From assembly GCF_002210435.1 (NCBI RefSeq), contig NZ_MZMV01000029.1:1-64000 (forward strand): a stretch of DNA of 64,000 bases, read 5' to 3'. Each line of letters starts with the position of its first letter. Position 1 is the first letter of the stretch. The translations under genes were made by a program, and so were the position numbers. Positions 17,785-26,105 of the stretch are shown here, piece by piece. The notes under the pieces are model-generated. The model ran no database searches. It saw only the letters and a program-made list of their open reading frames with translations, and was not told where the DNA came from. The stretch is from Micromonospora wenchangensis. Lineage in GTDB: Bacteria; Actinomycetota; Actinomycetes; Mycobacteriales; Micromonosporaceae.

Positions 17785-17949
17785 CACCCGACCGTACGGC
17801 ACGGCGGGCGGAGGCCCGGCGGACGGCCCACCGCACGACGGCCGGGCGGCGACCAGCCAGGTCGGGGACCGGGCAGCCGCCGGACGGACGCCACCGGGGC
17901 GGGCCGGCGGGGCGGGCCGGCGGGGACGACGCGGCCGACGTGGGGCCGC

Positions 17950-18762
17950 TCACCGCACGACCAGCATGGCGACGGCGAGGGCGGCGATGATCAGGCTGGA
18001 CAGCAGGCCGGTCACCAGTCGACCACGCGGGCCGGCCAGTACCCGGCCGACCAGGGTGCCGCTCCCGGCGATGAGCATCTGCCAGCTCGCCGACGCGACG
18101 AAGGCCCCGAGGACGAACAGCGCGGCGGCGGCCGGGGCCGCCCGCGCCACGTCGGCCCGGCCCAGGACCAGCGCCGCGAAGTAGACCACCGTGGCGGGGT
18201 TGAGCAGGGTCAGGGCCAACACCCCGGCGAACGCGCGACCCGGCGTGTCCATCCCCCGACCCGGTTCCGACCCGCCCGGCCTCGGACGACCCGACTCCGA
18301 TCTACCCGACCCCGGCCCGGGACCGCCCCGATCCGGCTGCCCGACCTCCGGGGCGCCCGACCCGGGCCCACCCGGCTCCGGGCGACCGGGCTCCAGCCCA
18401 CCCGAGCCCGGACCACCCGAGCCCGGACCACCCGAGCCCGGACCGCCCGAGCCCGGCCCGTCCGACGGCGGGCAGGAGCGCCAGGTCCGCCAGCCGCCGT
18501 GGACGGCGAGCGCCAGCAACACCACCGCCGCCACCACCCGCAGCGGCCCGGCGACCGGGGCGACCACGGCGGCCACCGCCGCGCCGCCGAGCACCGCCAC
18601 GGCGGCGTAGAGCCCGTCGGCGGTGGCGACGCCGAGCGCGGCGGCCGCGCCGACCCGCAACGAGGTGCGGGCGCTGAGCCCGAGGATGAGCACCGCGATC
18701 GCGCCGACCGGGACGGCGACCCCGTAGCCGGCCACCAGCCCGGCCAGGAAGGCGGCGGTCAC
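17950..18762 (-). CDS. LysE-family amino acid exporter with a Gly/Pro/Ser-rich insertion
   Basis: 270 residues. Three N-terminal helices include VAGYGVAVPVGAIAVLILGLS, which matches the LysE/RhtB entry. Three C-terminal helices follow TLLNPATVVYFAALVLG, the conserved NP motif. Between helices 3 and 4, about residues 96-172 form a low-complexity loop containing four GPGSG units and further GPxSGxPE variants encoded by tandem DNA repeats. Typical LysE proteins have a much shorter loop and total around 200 residues. The exported amino acid cannot be inferred. Confidence 0.85.
   Translation of the reverse strand: MTAAFLAGLVAGYGVAVPVGAIAVLILGLSARTSLRVGAAAALGVATADGLYAAVAVLGGAAVAAVVAPVAGPLRVVAAVVLLALAVHGGWRTWRSCPPSDGPGSGGPGSGGPGSGGPGSGGLEPGRPEPGGPGSGAPEVGQPDRGGPGPGSGRSESGRPRPGGSEPGRGMDTPGRAFAGVLALTLLNPATVVYFAALVLGRADVARAAPAAAALFVLGAFVASASWQMLIAGSGTLVGRVLAGPRGRLVTGLLSSLIIAALAVAMLVVR
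18398..18456. repeat. 15-bp minisatellite within the LysE loop
   Basis: About four near-identical units of ccacccgagcccgga in tandem, surrounded by more degenerate copies from about 18300. They encode GPGSG on the minus strand and preserve frame. Confidence 0.8.
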
Positions 18763-18924
18763 GACGACCGGTGGCGGGCCGAGCCGCGCCCCGGACGGGC
18801 CTGCTGTCGGCGCGCGGTGGTGCTCGCGCGGACAGGGCCCTGCACCGGGTACGTCTCGATCACGGGGCCCATCATCGGGCGCGGGAGCGACGCCCCGCCA
18901 CCGGATTGTCCGACGTCCACGGGA

Positions 18925-19002
18925 GTGATCGACTCAACGGGGGCGAACCAGCGGTATCGGCGAGCCCGGACACCCCTACATCGGCCCCGTTGAGTCGATC
19001 AC
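18925..19002. repeat. 78-bp palindromic intergenic repeat, copy 1 (REP-like)
   Basis: Perfect 18-bp terminal inverted repeat: gtgatcgactcaacgggg at the left, ccccgttgagtcgatcac at the right. The interior carries gcggtatcgg and acatcggcccc. Its reverse complement aligns without gaps to the copy at 47071-47148. It lies between the suf terminator and the LysE start in a 344-bp gene-free interval (18763-19106); 18763-18924 shows nothing else. Confidence 0.85.
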
Positions 19003-19056
19003 CCCGCCCGGACCCGGGCCGGGCAGGGCCGGCGGGGCAGGGCGGGTGGACGACAG

Positions 19057-19089
19057 CGGGCGCGGCACCCGGTGGGGGTGCCGCGCCCG
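19057..19089 (-). terminator. suf operon terminator
   Basis: Perfect 14-bp inverted repeat (cgggcgcggcaccc and its complement) with a 5-nt loop, 18 bp downstream of the last suf gene. Confidence 0.8.
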
Positions 19090-19106
19090 TGAGGTCGGAC
19101 CGGAGG

Positions 19107-19622
19107 TCAGACGTTGAAGCCGAGGGAGCGGAGCTGGTCCCGCCCCTCGTCGGTGATCTTGTCCGGCCCCCACGGCGGCAGCCAGACCCAGTTGATCCGG
19201 ATGTCGTCGACCAGTCCCCCGCCGGGGCCGGTGGTCAACGCCTGCCGGGCCTGGTCCTCGATCACGTCGGTGAGCGGGCAGGCCGCCGAGGTCAGCGTCA
19301 TGTCCAGGGTGGCGACGTTCTGGTCGTCGACGTGCACGCCGTACACCAGGCCGAGGTCGACCACGTTGATGCCGAGTTCGGGGTCGACGACGTCCTTCAT
19401 CGCCTCCTCGATGTCGGCGAGGGCCGCCCGGCCCCCGGTCGACGCGGCGGCCTCCGCCGGGCCGTCGGCGGCCGGGGACCCGGTGCCTCCCTCGGCGGCC
19501 GGGGTCGCGGCGGCGTCCGCCGGGCCGGCGGCACCGTTGGTGGCCGGCGGCGTCACCGCGTCGGTCGTCGTGCTGGCGTCGCCGGTCTCCGGCGTCGCCG
19601 CGGTAGCGGTGTTCTCGCTCAT
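19107..19622 (-). CDS. sufT: MIP18/DUF59 metal-sulfur cluster assembly factor, SufT-like
   Basis: 171 residues; ATG 19622 overlaps the sufU stop (ATGA). The C-terminal 100 residues are a DUF59 domain: IEEAMKDVVDPELGINVVDLGLVYGV, then MTLTSAACPLTDVIEDQ with the conserved Cys, and RINWVWLPPWGPDKITDEGRDQLRSLGF. It helps mature Fe-S proteins downstream of the Suf scaffold. Unusually, the first 70 residues are a disordered Ala/Thr/Pro/Gly-rich extension that family members generally lack or have much shorter. It is last in the suf operon. Confidence 0.88.
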   Translation of the reverse strand: MSENTATAATPETGDASTTTDAVTPPATNGAAGPADAAATPAAEGGTGSPAADGPAEAAASTGGRAALADIEEAMKDVVDPELGINVVDLGLVYGVHVDDQNVATLDMTLTSAACPLTDVIEDQARQALTTGPGGGLVDDIRINWVWLPPWGPDKITDEGRDQLRSLGFNV

Positions 19623-20095
19623 GCCTCCACCTCCGTCGGGCTCACGCCCACCCCCGCGCGTGCCGCGGCGTCCTTGAACGCCATCCACGGCAGCAGCGCG
19701 CACTTGACCCGGGCCGGGTAGCGGGCGACACCCGCGAACGCCACCCCGTCACCGAGTAGTTCCTCGTCCGGCGTGACCTGCCCACGGCCGGACATCAACG
19801 CCACGAACCCCGCGTGCACGGCGGCGATCTCCCCCGCGCACCGGCCGGAGAGCCGGTCGTACAGCACGCTCGCCGACGCCTGGCTGATCGAACAGCCGGC
19901 CCCGTCGTACGAGATGTCCACCACGATGTCGCCGACGGCGGCCACCCGTACGGTGACCTCGTCGCCGCAGGTCGGGTTGACGTGGTGCGCCTCGCCCACC
20001 TCGGCGTCGGGGCGGTCGGCGTCGCGCAGGCCACGCCCCTGCGGGCGCTTGTAGTGGTCCAGGATGATCTCCTGGTAGAGCTGGTCCAGCTGCAT
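19619..20095 (-). CDS. sufU: Fe-S assembly sulfurtransferase SufU
   Basis: 158 residues; ATG 20095 overlaps the sufS stop. It starts MQLDQLYQEIILDHYKRPQGRG, classic for SufU/IscU. The three conserved Cys are in TCGDEVTV, GAGCSISQASAS and VKCALLPW; with an Asp they bind zinc, and the first relays sulfur from SufS. The SufU-specific insertion between the second and third Cys is present. It partners the adjacent SufS. Confidence 0.95.
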   Translation of the reverse strand: MQLDQLYQEIILDHYKRPQGRGLRDADRPDAEVGEAHHVNPTCGDEVTVRVAAVGDIVVDISYDGAGCSISQASASVLYDRLSGRCAGEIAAVHAGFVALMSGRGQVTPDEELLGDGVAFAGVARYPARVKCALLPWMAFKDAAARAGVGVSPTEVEA

Positions 20096-21399
20096 CAGTC
20101 GAAGATCCTCCGCACCTGTTCGAGACCGGCGACCAGGGCGTCGATCTCCTCCGTGGTGGTGTACAGGTAGAACGACGCCCGGGTCATCGCCGGCACCCCG
20201 AACCGGGTGCAGACCGGCTTGGCGCAGTGGTGGCCCACCCGCACCTGCACGCCGAGGGAGTCGAGGACCTGCCCGACGTCGTGCGGGTGCACGTCGCCGA
20301 GCGCGAACGAGATGGTGCCGCCCCGGCCCACCGGCACCGTCGGGCCGAAGATCCGCAGGCCCGGCACGGTCGCGAGCGCGTCCAGCGCGTACGCGGTCAG
20401 CTCCTTCTCGTGCCACTGGATCGCCCGCATCCCGACGCCGGTGAGGTAGTCGACCGCCGCGCCGAGCGCGACGGCCTCGGCGATCGGCGGGGTGCCCGCC
20501 TCGAACCGGGCCGGCGGCGCGGCGAACGTGGACCGGGCCATCGACACCGTCTCGATCATCGAGCCGCCACCCATCACCGGGGGCATCGCGGCGAGCAGCT
20601 CGCCCCGCCCCCACAGCACGCCGATGCCGGTCGGCCCGCACATCTTGTGCCCGGTGAACACGATGAAGTCGGCGTCCAGGTCGACCACGTCGATCGGCTG
20701 GTGCGGCACCGACTGCGAGCAGTCGAGCAGCAGCAGCGCGCCCACCTGGCGGACCCGCTCGGTGATCCGGGCGGTGGCGTTGACCGTGCCGAGGATGTTG
20801 GAGGTGTGCACCAGCGCGACGATCTTCGTCCGCTCGGTGACCAGGTCCGCCAGCCCCGACTCGTCCAGCCGGCCGGTGTCGGTGACCGGGAACCAGCGCA
20901 GCGTCGCGCCGGTCCGCTCGGCCAGCAACTGCCACGGGACGATGTTCGAGTGGTGCTCCATCTCGGAGATCACGATCTCGTCGCCGGGGCCGAGCCGGAA
21001 CCGCTCGTCGGCGTCGGCGCGCAGCGAGGCGTTGGAGAAGGCGTACGCCACCACGTTGATCGCCTCGGTGGAGTTCTTGGTGAACACCACCTCGTCGACG
21101 CTCGGCGCGTTGACGAACGCGGCGATCTTCGCCCGCGCGCCCTCGTACGCCTCGGTCGCCTCGGTGCCCAGGGTGTGCACCGAGCGCGACACGTTGGCGT
21201 TGTGCATCGCGTAGTGCCCGGCGAGCACGTCGAGCACCTGCCGCGGCTTGTGCGAGGTGTTGGCGCTGTCGAGGTAGACCAGCCGGTGCCCGTTGACCTC
21301 CCGGTCGAGGATCGGGAAGTCGGCCCGCACCGCGGCCACGTCGAAGCGCGGCACGTCGTCGTACTGCGGCATCCCGTCCGGGATGGCGATGGTGGTCAT
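20095..21399 (-). CDS. sufS: Cysteine desulfurase SufS
   Basis: 434 residues. PLP lysine in DFIVFTGHKMCGPTGIGVL, aspartate contact LLLDCSQSVPH, substrate-binding EMEHHSNIVPW, and the persulfide-carrying cysteine in VRVGHHCAKPVCTRFG (type II, short loop). The N-terminus FPILDREVNGHRLVYLDSANTSHKP is typical. It removes sulfur from cysteine for SufU and the SufBCD scaffold. 26 bp separate it from sufC; coupled to sufU downstream by ATGA. Confidence 0.96.
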   Translation of the reverse strand: MTTIAIPDGMPQYDDVPRFDVAAVRADFPILDREVNGHRLVYLDSANTSHKPRQVLDVLAGHYAMHNANVSRSVHTLGTEATEAYEGARAKIAAFVNAPSVDEVVFTKNSTEAINVVAYAFSNASLRADADERFRLGPGDEIVISEMEHHSNIVPWQLLAERTGATLRWFPVTDTGRLDESGLADLVTERTKIVALVHTSNILGTVNATARITERVRQVGALLLLDCSQSVPHQPIDVVDLDADFIVFTGHKMCGPTGIGVLWGRGELLAAMPPVMGGGSMIETVSMARSTFAAPPARFEAGTPPIAEAVALGAAVDYLTGVGMRAIQWHEKELTAYALDALATVPGLRIFGPTVPVGRGGTISFALGDVHPHDVGQVLDSLGVQVRVGHHCAKPVCTRFGVPAMTRASFYLYTTTEEIDALVAGLEQVRRIFD

Positions 21400-21424
21400 C
21401 TCAGCGGTCCCCGTCCGTGTGTGT

Positions 21425-22198
21425 TCAGGCCCGCGCCGCGCCGGCTCCGGCGACGTACCGCTCGTAGCCCTCGTCCTCGAGCTTGTCGGCCAGCTCCGGG
21501 CCGCCCTGCTCGACGATCCGGCCGGCCACGAAGACGTGCACGAAGTCGGGCTTGATGTAGCGCAGGATGCGGGTGTAGTGGGTGATCAGCAGCAGGCCGG
21601 TGTCGCCGGTGTCCCGGACCCGGTTGACCCCCTCGCTGACCACCCGCAGCGCGTCCACGTCGAGCCCGGAGTCGGTCTCGTCGAGGATGGCGATCTTGGG
21701 CTTGAGCAGTTCGAGCTGCACGATCTCGTGCCGCTTCTTCTCACCACCGGAGAAGCCCTCGTTGACGTTGCGCTGGGCGAACGCCGGGTCCATCTGGAGC
21801 TTCTCCATCGCGCCGCGCAGCTCGCCACCCCAGGTGCGCAGCTTCGGGGCCGCGCCGTCGATGGCGGTCTTGGCGGTCCGCAGGAAGTTCGCCACCGAGA
21901 CGCCGGGCACCTCGACCGGGTACTGCATGGCCAGGAAGAGGCCGGCGCGGGCCCGCTCGTCGACGGTCATCTCCAGCACGTCGACCCCGTCGAGGGTCAC
22001 CGAACCGCCGGTGATCTCGTACTTGGGGTGGCCGGCGATCGAGTACGCCAGGGTCGACTTGCCGGAACCGTTCGGGCCCATGATCGCGTGGGTCTCCCCC
22101 GACCGCACGGTCAGGTCGACACCGGACAGGATCGGCTTGAGCTCACCCTCGGGCAGCTTGACCGACACCTTCAGGTCGCGGATCTCCAGGGTGCTCAT
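21425..22198 (-). CDS. sufC: Fe-S assembly ATPase SufC
   Basis: 257 residues. ABC ATPase with Walker A IMGPNGSGKSTLAYSIAGHPKYE, signature GFSGGEKKRHEI, Walker B IAILDETDSGLD and the SufC-typical long helical region AKTAIDGAAPKLRTWGGELR. It powers conformational change of the SufBCD complex. Its ATG overlaps the last base of the Rieske gene stop (TAATG), indicating coupling. Confidence 0.96.
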   Translation of the reverse strand: MSTLEIRDLKVSVKLPEGELKPILSGVDLTVRSGETHAIMGPNGSGKSTLAYSIAGHPKYEITGGSVTLDGVDVLEMTVDERARAGLFLAMQYPVEVPGVSVANFLRTAKTAIDGAAPKLRTWGGELRGAMEKLQMDPAFAQRNVNEGFSGGEKKRHEIVQLELLKPKIAILDETDSGLDVDALRVVSEGVNRVRDTGDTGLLLITHYTRILRYIKPDFVHVFVAGRIVEQGGPELADKLEDEGYERYVAGAGAARA

Positions 22199-22542
22199 TA
22201 TCGGGTCACTCCATTGCTCGGCGTCGGGCGGCCGTCGGCGCCCACGGGAAGGTAGATGTCGCCGTCGCGGACCTCGACGGCGTAGACGGGAACGGGTTCG
22301 GTGGCGGGCAGCCCGCTGGGCTCACCCGTGCGCAGGTCGAACCGGGAACCGTGCAGCCAGCACTCCAGCGTGCAGCCCTCGACCTCACCCTCGGAGAGGG
22401 CCACCGAGGCGTGCGAGCACTCGTCGTGCACCGCGTAGAACCCGCCGTCGGTGCCGTGCACCACGGCGATCGGGAGGCCGTCCACGTCGGCGCTGATCAC
22501 GGTGCCCTTCGGCACGTCCTCCGTCGCGCAGATCCGGATCAT
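22198..22542 (-). CDS. Rieske-type [2Fe-2S] ferredoxin in the suf operon
   Basis: 114 residues. Cluster ligands are CSHASVALS and CTLECWLHGSRFD, a CxH...CxxH Rieske set of the dioxygenase-ferredoxin type. Insertion between sufD and sufC is a recurring actinobacterial arrangement. Its role in cluster assembly is not settled; an electron donor is the usual suggestion. It starts 1 bp after the sufD stop and overlaps sufC by one base. Confidence 0.92.
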   Translation of the reverse strand: MIRICATEDVPKGTVISADVDGLPIAVVHGTDGGFYAVHDECSHASVALSEGEVEGCTLECWLHGSRFDLRTGEPSGLPATEPVPVYAVEVRDGDIYLPVGADGRPTPSNGVTR

Positions 22543-22543
22543 G

Positions 22544-23686
22544 TCAGGCTCCGGCCTTCGAGAGCCGGGCCTCGATCGCGTCCCCGAGCCGCTCGCGCAG
22601 CGACTCGACCGGGATCTTGTTGATCACCTCGGCGAAGAAGCCCCGGACCACCAGGCGACGCGCCTCGTCCGCCGGGATGCCCCGGGCCATCAGGTAGAAC
22701 AGCTGCTCGTCGTCGAACCGGCCGGTCGCGCTGGCGTGACCGGCACCGGCGATCTCGCCGGTCTCGATCTCCAGATTGGGTACGGAGTCCGCCCGCGCGC
22801 CGTCGGAGAGCAGCAGGTTCCGGTTGATCTCGTACGTGTCGGTGCCGGTCGCCTCGGCCCGGATCAGCACGTCGCCCACCCAGACGGTGTGCGCCTCGTC
22901 GCCCTGCAACGCGCCCCGGTAGCCGACGTAGGAACGGCAGTCCGGCACGTTGTGGTCGACGAGCTGGCGGTGCTCCAGGTGCTGGCCGCCGTCGGCGAAG
23001 TAGACGCCGTACAGCTCGGCCTCGCCGCCCCGGCCGGTGTACTCGACAGTGGTGTACTGGCGGACCAGGTCACCGCCCAGGCTGACCTGGACGTGGGAGA
23101 CCTTGGCGTCGCGCCCGAGGCGGACCTTCAGGTGCTGGGCCTGCACCGCGTCGGCGGCCCAGTCGGCGACCGTGACCAGGGTCAGCTTCGCCCCGTCGGC
23201 CACCGCCACCTCGACGTTGTCGGCCAGCGTCGCCGCACCGACGTGCTCCAGCACCAGCACCACCTCGGCGAACCGGCCCACGTCGACGAAGGTGTGCCCG
23301 AAGGCCAGCCCGGCGGCGTCGTCCCCGACCACCCGCAGGCTCACCGGCGCGTCGACCACGGCGTCGGCCGCGACCTCGACCAGCAGCGCCTCACCGGCGC
23401 CGCCGTAGGCCAGCGCGCTGATCCGGTCGACCGGGGTGAGCACGCTGCCCACCCGGGGGTCGTCCCGGCCGATCCGCCCGACGGTGACGCCGGCCGGCAG
23501 GTCGGCGTACTCGTGGCGGACCGTGCCGGTGGCGGCCTGCGCCCCGTCGGTCAGCCCGCGGAGCCGCTTGAGCGGGGTGAAGCGCCACTCCTCCTCCAGG
23601 CCGGTCAGGGCCGGGAAGTCGGCGACGTCGTACGAGCGGAGCGCCTGCGACTTGGTGCTGGGCGGCGCGGAAGCCTGGATAGTCAT
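22544..23686 (-). CDS. sufD: Fe-S assembly scaffold subunit SufD
   Basis: 380 residues with the SufBD right-handed beta-helix core (VFVDVGRFAEVVLVLEHVG-like strands) and the C-terminal family signature GARADSVPNLEIETGEIAGAGHASATGRFDDEQLFYLMARGI, followed by PADEARRLVVRGFF. It pairs with SufB, and the SufC dimer drives cluster formation at the interface. It lies 55 bp after sufB. Confidence 0.95.
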   Translation of the reverse strand: MTIQASAPPSTKSQALRSYDVADFPALTGLEEEWRFTPLKRLRGLTDGAQAATGTVRHEYADLPAGVTVGRIGRDDPRVGSVLTPVDRISALAYGGAGEALLVEVAADAVVDAPVSLRVVGDDAAGLAFGHTFVDVGRFAEVVLVLEHVGAATLADNVEVAVADGAKLTLVTVADWAADAVQAQHLKVRLGRDAKVSHVQVSLGGDLVRQYTTVEYTGRGGEAELYGVYFADGGQHLEHRQLVDHNVPDCRSYVGYRGALQGDEAHTVWVGDVLIRAEATGTDTYEINRNLLLSDGARADSVPNLEIETGEIAGAGHASATGRFDDEQLFYLMARGIPADEARRLVVRGFFAEVINKIPVESLRERLGDAIEARLSKAGA

Positions 23687-23741
23687 CTCTTCCTTGGTCT
23701 GTCTGTCCGGGACGACGGTGTCGTGGGGCGGCGGGACGGCG

Positions 23742-25172
23742 TCAGCCGACCGCGCCCTCCATCTGGAGTTCGATCAGGCGGTTGAGCTCCAGGGCGTACT
23801 CCATCGGGAGTTCCTTGGCGATCGGCTCGATGAAGCCGCGCACGATCATCGCCATCGCCTCGTCCTCGCTCAGCCCTCGGCTCATCAGGTAGAAGAGCTG
23901 GTCGTCGCTGATCTTGGAGACGGTCGCCTCGTGCCCCATCGACACGTCGTCCTCGCGGATGTCGACGTACGGGTAGGTGTCCGAGCGGGAGACGGTGTCG
24001 ACCAGCAGCGCGTCGCACTTGACCGTGCTGCGGCTGTGGTGCGAGCCCTCCAGCACCTGCACCAGCCCCCGGTACGAGGTACGGCCGCCGCCCCGGGCGA
24101 TCGACTTCGACACGATGGTGCTGCTGGTGTGCGGCGCGGCGTGCACCATCTTGGCCCCGGCGTCCTGGTGCTGGCCCTCACCGGCCATCGCCACCGAGAG
24201 CACCTCGCCCTTGGCGTGCTCGCCGGTCATGTAGACCGCCGGGTACTTCATGGTCACCTTGGAGCCGATGTTGCCGTCGACCCACTCCATGGTGGCGCCC
24301 TCGTGGCAGACGGCCCGCTTGGTGACCAGGTTGTAGACGTTGTTCGACCAGTTCTGGATGGTCGTGTAGCGGCAGCGCGCGTTCTTCTTGACGATGATCT
24401 CGACGACCGCGCTGTGCAGCGAGTCCGAGGAGTAGAGCGGCGCGGTGCAGCCCTCGACGTAGTGCACGTACGCGCCCTCGTCGACGATGATCAGCGTCCG
24501 CTCGAACTGGCCCATGTTCTCGGTGTTGATCCGGAAGTACGCCTGCAGCGGGATCTCCACGTGCACGCCCTTCGGCACGTAGATGAACGAGCCACCGGAC
24601 CACACGGAGGTGTTCAGCGCGGCGAACTTGTTGTCGCCCACCGGGATCACCGTGCCGAAGTACTCCTTGAAGATGTCCTCGTGCTCCTTGAGGGCGGTGT
24701 CGGTGTCCAGGAAGACGACACCCTGCTCCTCCAGGTCCTCGCGGATCTTGTGGTAGACCACCTCGGACTCGTACTGGGCCGCGACCCCGGCGACCAGCCG
24801 CTGTTTCTCGGCCTCCGGGATGCCCAGCCGGTCGTAGGTGTTCTTGATGTCCTCCGGCAGGTCCTCCCAGCTGGTGGCCTGCTTCTCGGTGGAGCGCACG
24901 AAGTACTTGATGTTGTCGAAGTCGATCCCGGTGAGGTCGGCGCCCCAGGACGGCATCGGCTTGCGGCCGAACAGCCGCAGACCCTTGAGCCGCAGGTCGA
25001 GCATCCAGGCCGGCTCGTTCTTCTTCGCCGAGATGTCCCGCACCACCGCCTCGTTGAGACCGCGCTGGGCGGCCGCCCCGGCGACGTCGGGGTCGGCCCA
25101 GCCGTACTCGTAGCGACCGAGGGCGGCGAGCTGCTCTTCCTGGGTCAGGGGCTGGACGATCTGCTCGGTCAT
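23742..25172 (-). CDS. sufB: Fe-S assembly scaffold subunit SufB
   Basis: 476 residues, usual length. Conserved blocks include WMLDLRLKGLRLF, FDNIKYFVRSTEKQATSWEDLPEDIKNTYDRLGIPEAE, HYVEGCTAPLYSSDSLHSAVVEI and SHHSRSTVKCDALLVD, then the same SRGLSEDEAMAMIVRGF ending as SufD. No intein interrupts it, unlike mycobacterial SufB. Its ATG overlaps the sufR stop (ATGA). Confidence 0.96.
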   Translation of the reverse strand: MTEQIVQPLTQEEQLAALGRYEYGWADPDVAGAAAQRGLNEAVVRDISAKKNEPAWMLDLRLKGLRLFGRKPMPSWGADLTGIDFDNIKYFVRSTEKQATSWEDLPEDIKNTYDRLGIPEAEKQRLVAGVAAQYESEVVYHKIREDLEEQGVVFLDTDTALKEHEDIFKEYFGTVIPVGDNKFAALNTSVWSGGSFIYVPKGVHVEIPLQAYFRINTENMGQFERTLIIVDEGAYVHYVEGCTAPLYSSDSLHSAVVEIIVKKNARCRYTTIQNWSNNVYNLVTKRAVCHEGATMEWVDGNIGSKVTMKYPAVYMTGEHAKGEVLSVAMAGEGQHQDAGAKMVHAAPHTSSTIVSKSIARGGGRTSYRGLVQVLEGSHHSRSTVKCDALLVDTVSRSDTYPYVDIREDDVSMGHEATVSKISDDQLFYLMSRGLSEDEAMAMIVRGFIEPIAKELPMEYALELNRLIELQMEGAVG

Positions 25173-25990
25173 CTATCTGTCCTCACAGTGGTGACGGTGT
25201 TACCGGACTGGGCGCGCGGCTGGGTCGGGATGTGCGTGGTGCACACCCCGTCCCCGTGCGCGATGGTGGCCAGACGCTGCACGTGGGTGCCGACCAGACG
25301 GGAGATGACCGCCGTCTCGGCCTCGCACAGCTGGGGGAACTCGGCGGCCACGTGCGCCACCGGGCAGTGGTGCTGGCAGAGCTGCCCGCCCGAGGCGATC
25401 GTGGACGCGTTGGCAGCGTAGCCCTCGGCGGTGAGCGCACCGGCGAGTGCCTCGGACCGGGCCAGCGGATCGTCGCCGGCGTCCTCCATGGCGGCCCGGC
25501 AGCGGGCCTCCAGCGCGGCGACCTGGTCGGCGGCGAACGCCTCGACCGCGTCCGGGCCGCCGTTGCGGGCGATCCAGCGCAGCGCGGCGGTGGCCATGTT
25601 GTCGTAGTGGTGGGTGCCGCAGCGCCCCCGGGCCGCGTCGGTGAGCAGGAAGACCTTCGCCGGTCGGCCCCGCCCCCGGCTGCCCCGCACGGTCTGCTCC
25701 CGGGCGACCACGTCGCCGTCGGCGAGCATCGCGTCGAGGTGCCGGCGGATCGCGGCCGGGCTGAGACCGAGCGCCGAGCCGAGCTGGCCGGCGGTGGCCG
25801 CCCCCTGCTCCAGCAGGAGCCGGGTCACCCGGTCACGGGTGGACAGGTCGGCGGCGGCCGGCGTGGGGGCCGGCGCGCTGCGGTGCGGTGCGTCGGGCCC
25901 GCGCCGCACGGCACGACGGGACCGCGCGCCGACGCCGACGGCCGGGGCGGCCGCCGGCGGGTGCCCGGAGAGCGCCGCCGCGTTTTTCAC
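25169..25990 (-). CDS. sufR: Fe-S-sensing repressor SufR
   Basis: 273 residues from GTG 25990. The winged HTH is TRDRVTRLLLEQGAATAGQLGSALGLSPAAIRRHLDAMLADG, followed by the wing RGRGRPAKVFLLTDAARG. The C-terminal cluster-binding region has GGQLCQHHCPVAHVAAEFPQLCEAE. SufR represses the suf operon when it holds a 4Fe-4S cluster and derepresses on cluster loss. The first 45 residues are a basic, Pro/Ala-rich extension of doubtful conservation. The promoter appears leaderless and overlaps a TTACGTAA palindrome, consistent with autorepression. Confidence 0.9.
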   Translation of the reverse strand: MKNAAALSGHPPAAAPAVGVGARSRRAVRRGPDAPHRSAPAPTPAAADLSTRDRVTRLLLEQGAATAGQLGSALGLSPAAIRRHLDAMLADGDVVAREQTVRGSRGRGRPAKVFLLTDAARGRCGTHHYDNMATAALRWIARNGGPDAVEAFAADQVAALEARCRAAMEDAGDDPLARSEALAGALTAEGYAANASTIASGGQLCQHHCPVAHVAAEFPQLCEAETAVISRLVGTHVQRLATIAHGDGVCTTHIPTQPRAQSGNTVTTVRTDR

Positions 25991-25997
25991 AACGCCA

Positions 25998-26026
25998 ACG
26001 TTACGTAATTCGCCGGGGGCCCGCAA
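25998..26026 (-). promoter_or_regulatory. suf operon promoter with overlapping palindrome
   Basis: On the minus strand TTGCGG (26026-26021), a 17-bp spacer and TAACGT (26003-25998) end 7 nt before GTG 25990, predicting a leaderless mRNA. The palindrome TTACGTAA (26001-26008) covers the -10 region and may be part of the SufR operator. Confidence 0.55.
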
Positions 26027-26105
26027 ACCCGACCCCGGTGATCCGGCCCACCGGGCCGGCGGAGTCACCCGATCGGGATCAACTACGGTGCGTAGGATTC
26101 GCTCC

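Noticed and set aside
22198..22542. Rieske gene as an intruder in the suf operon
   Set aside because: A ferredoxin of this type between sufD and sufC is a recurring arrangement in actinobacteria, so it is listed as a normal operon member.
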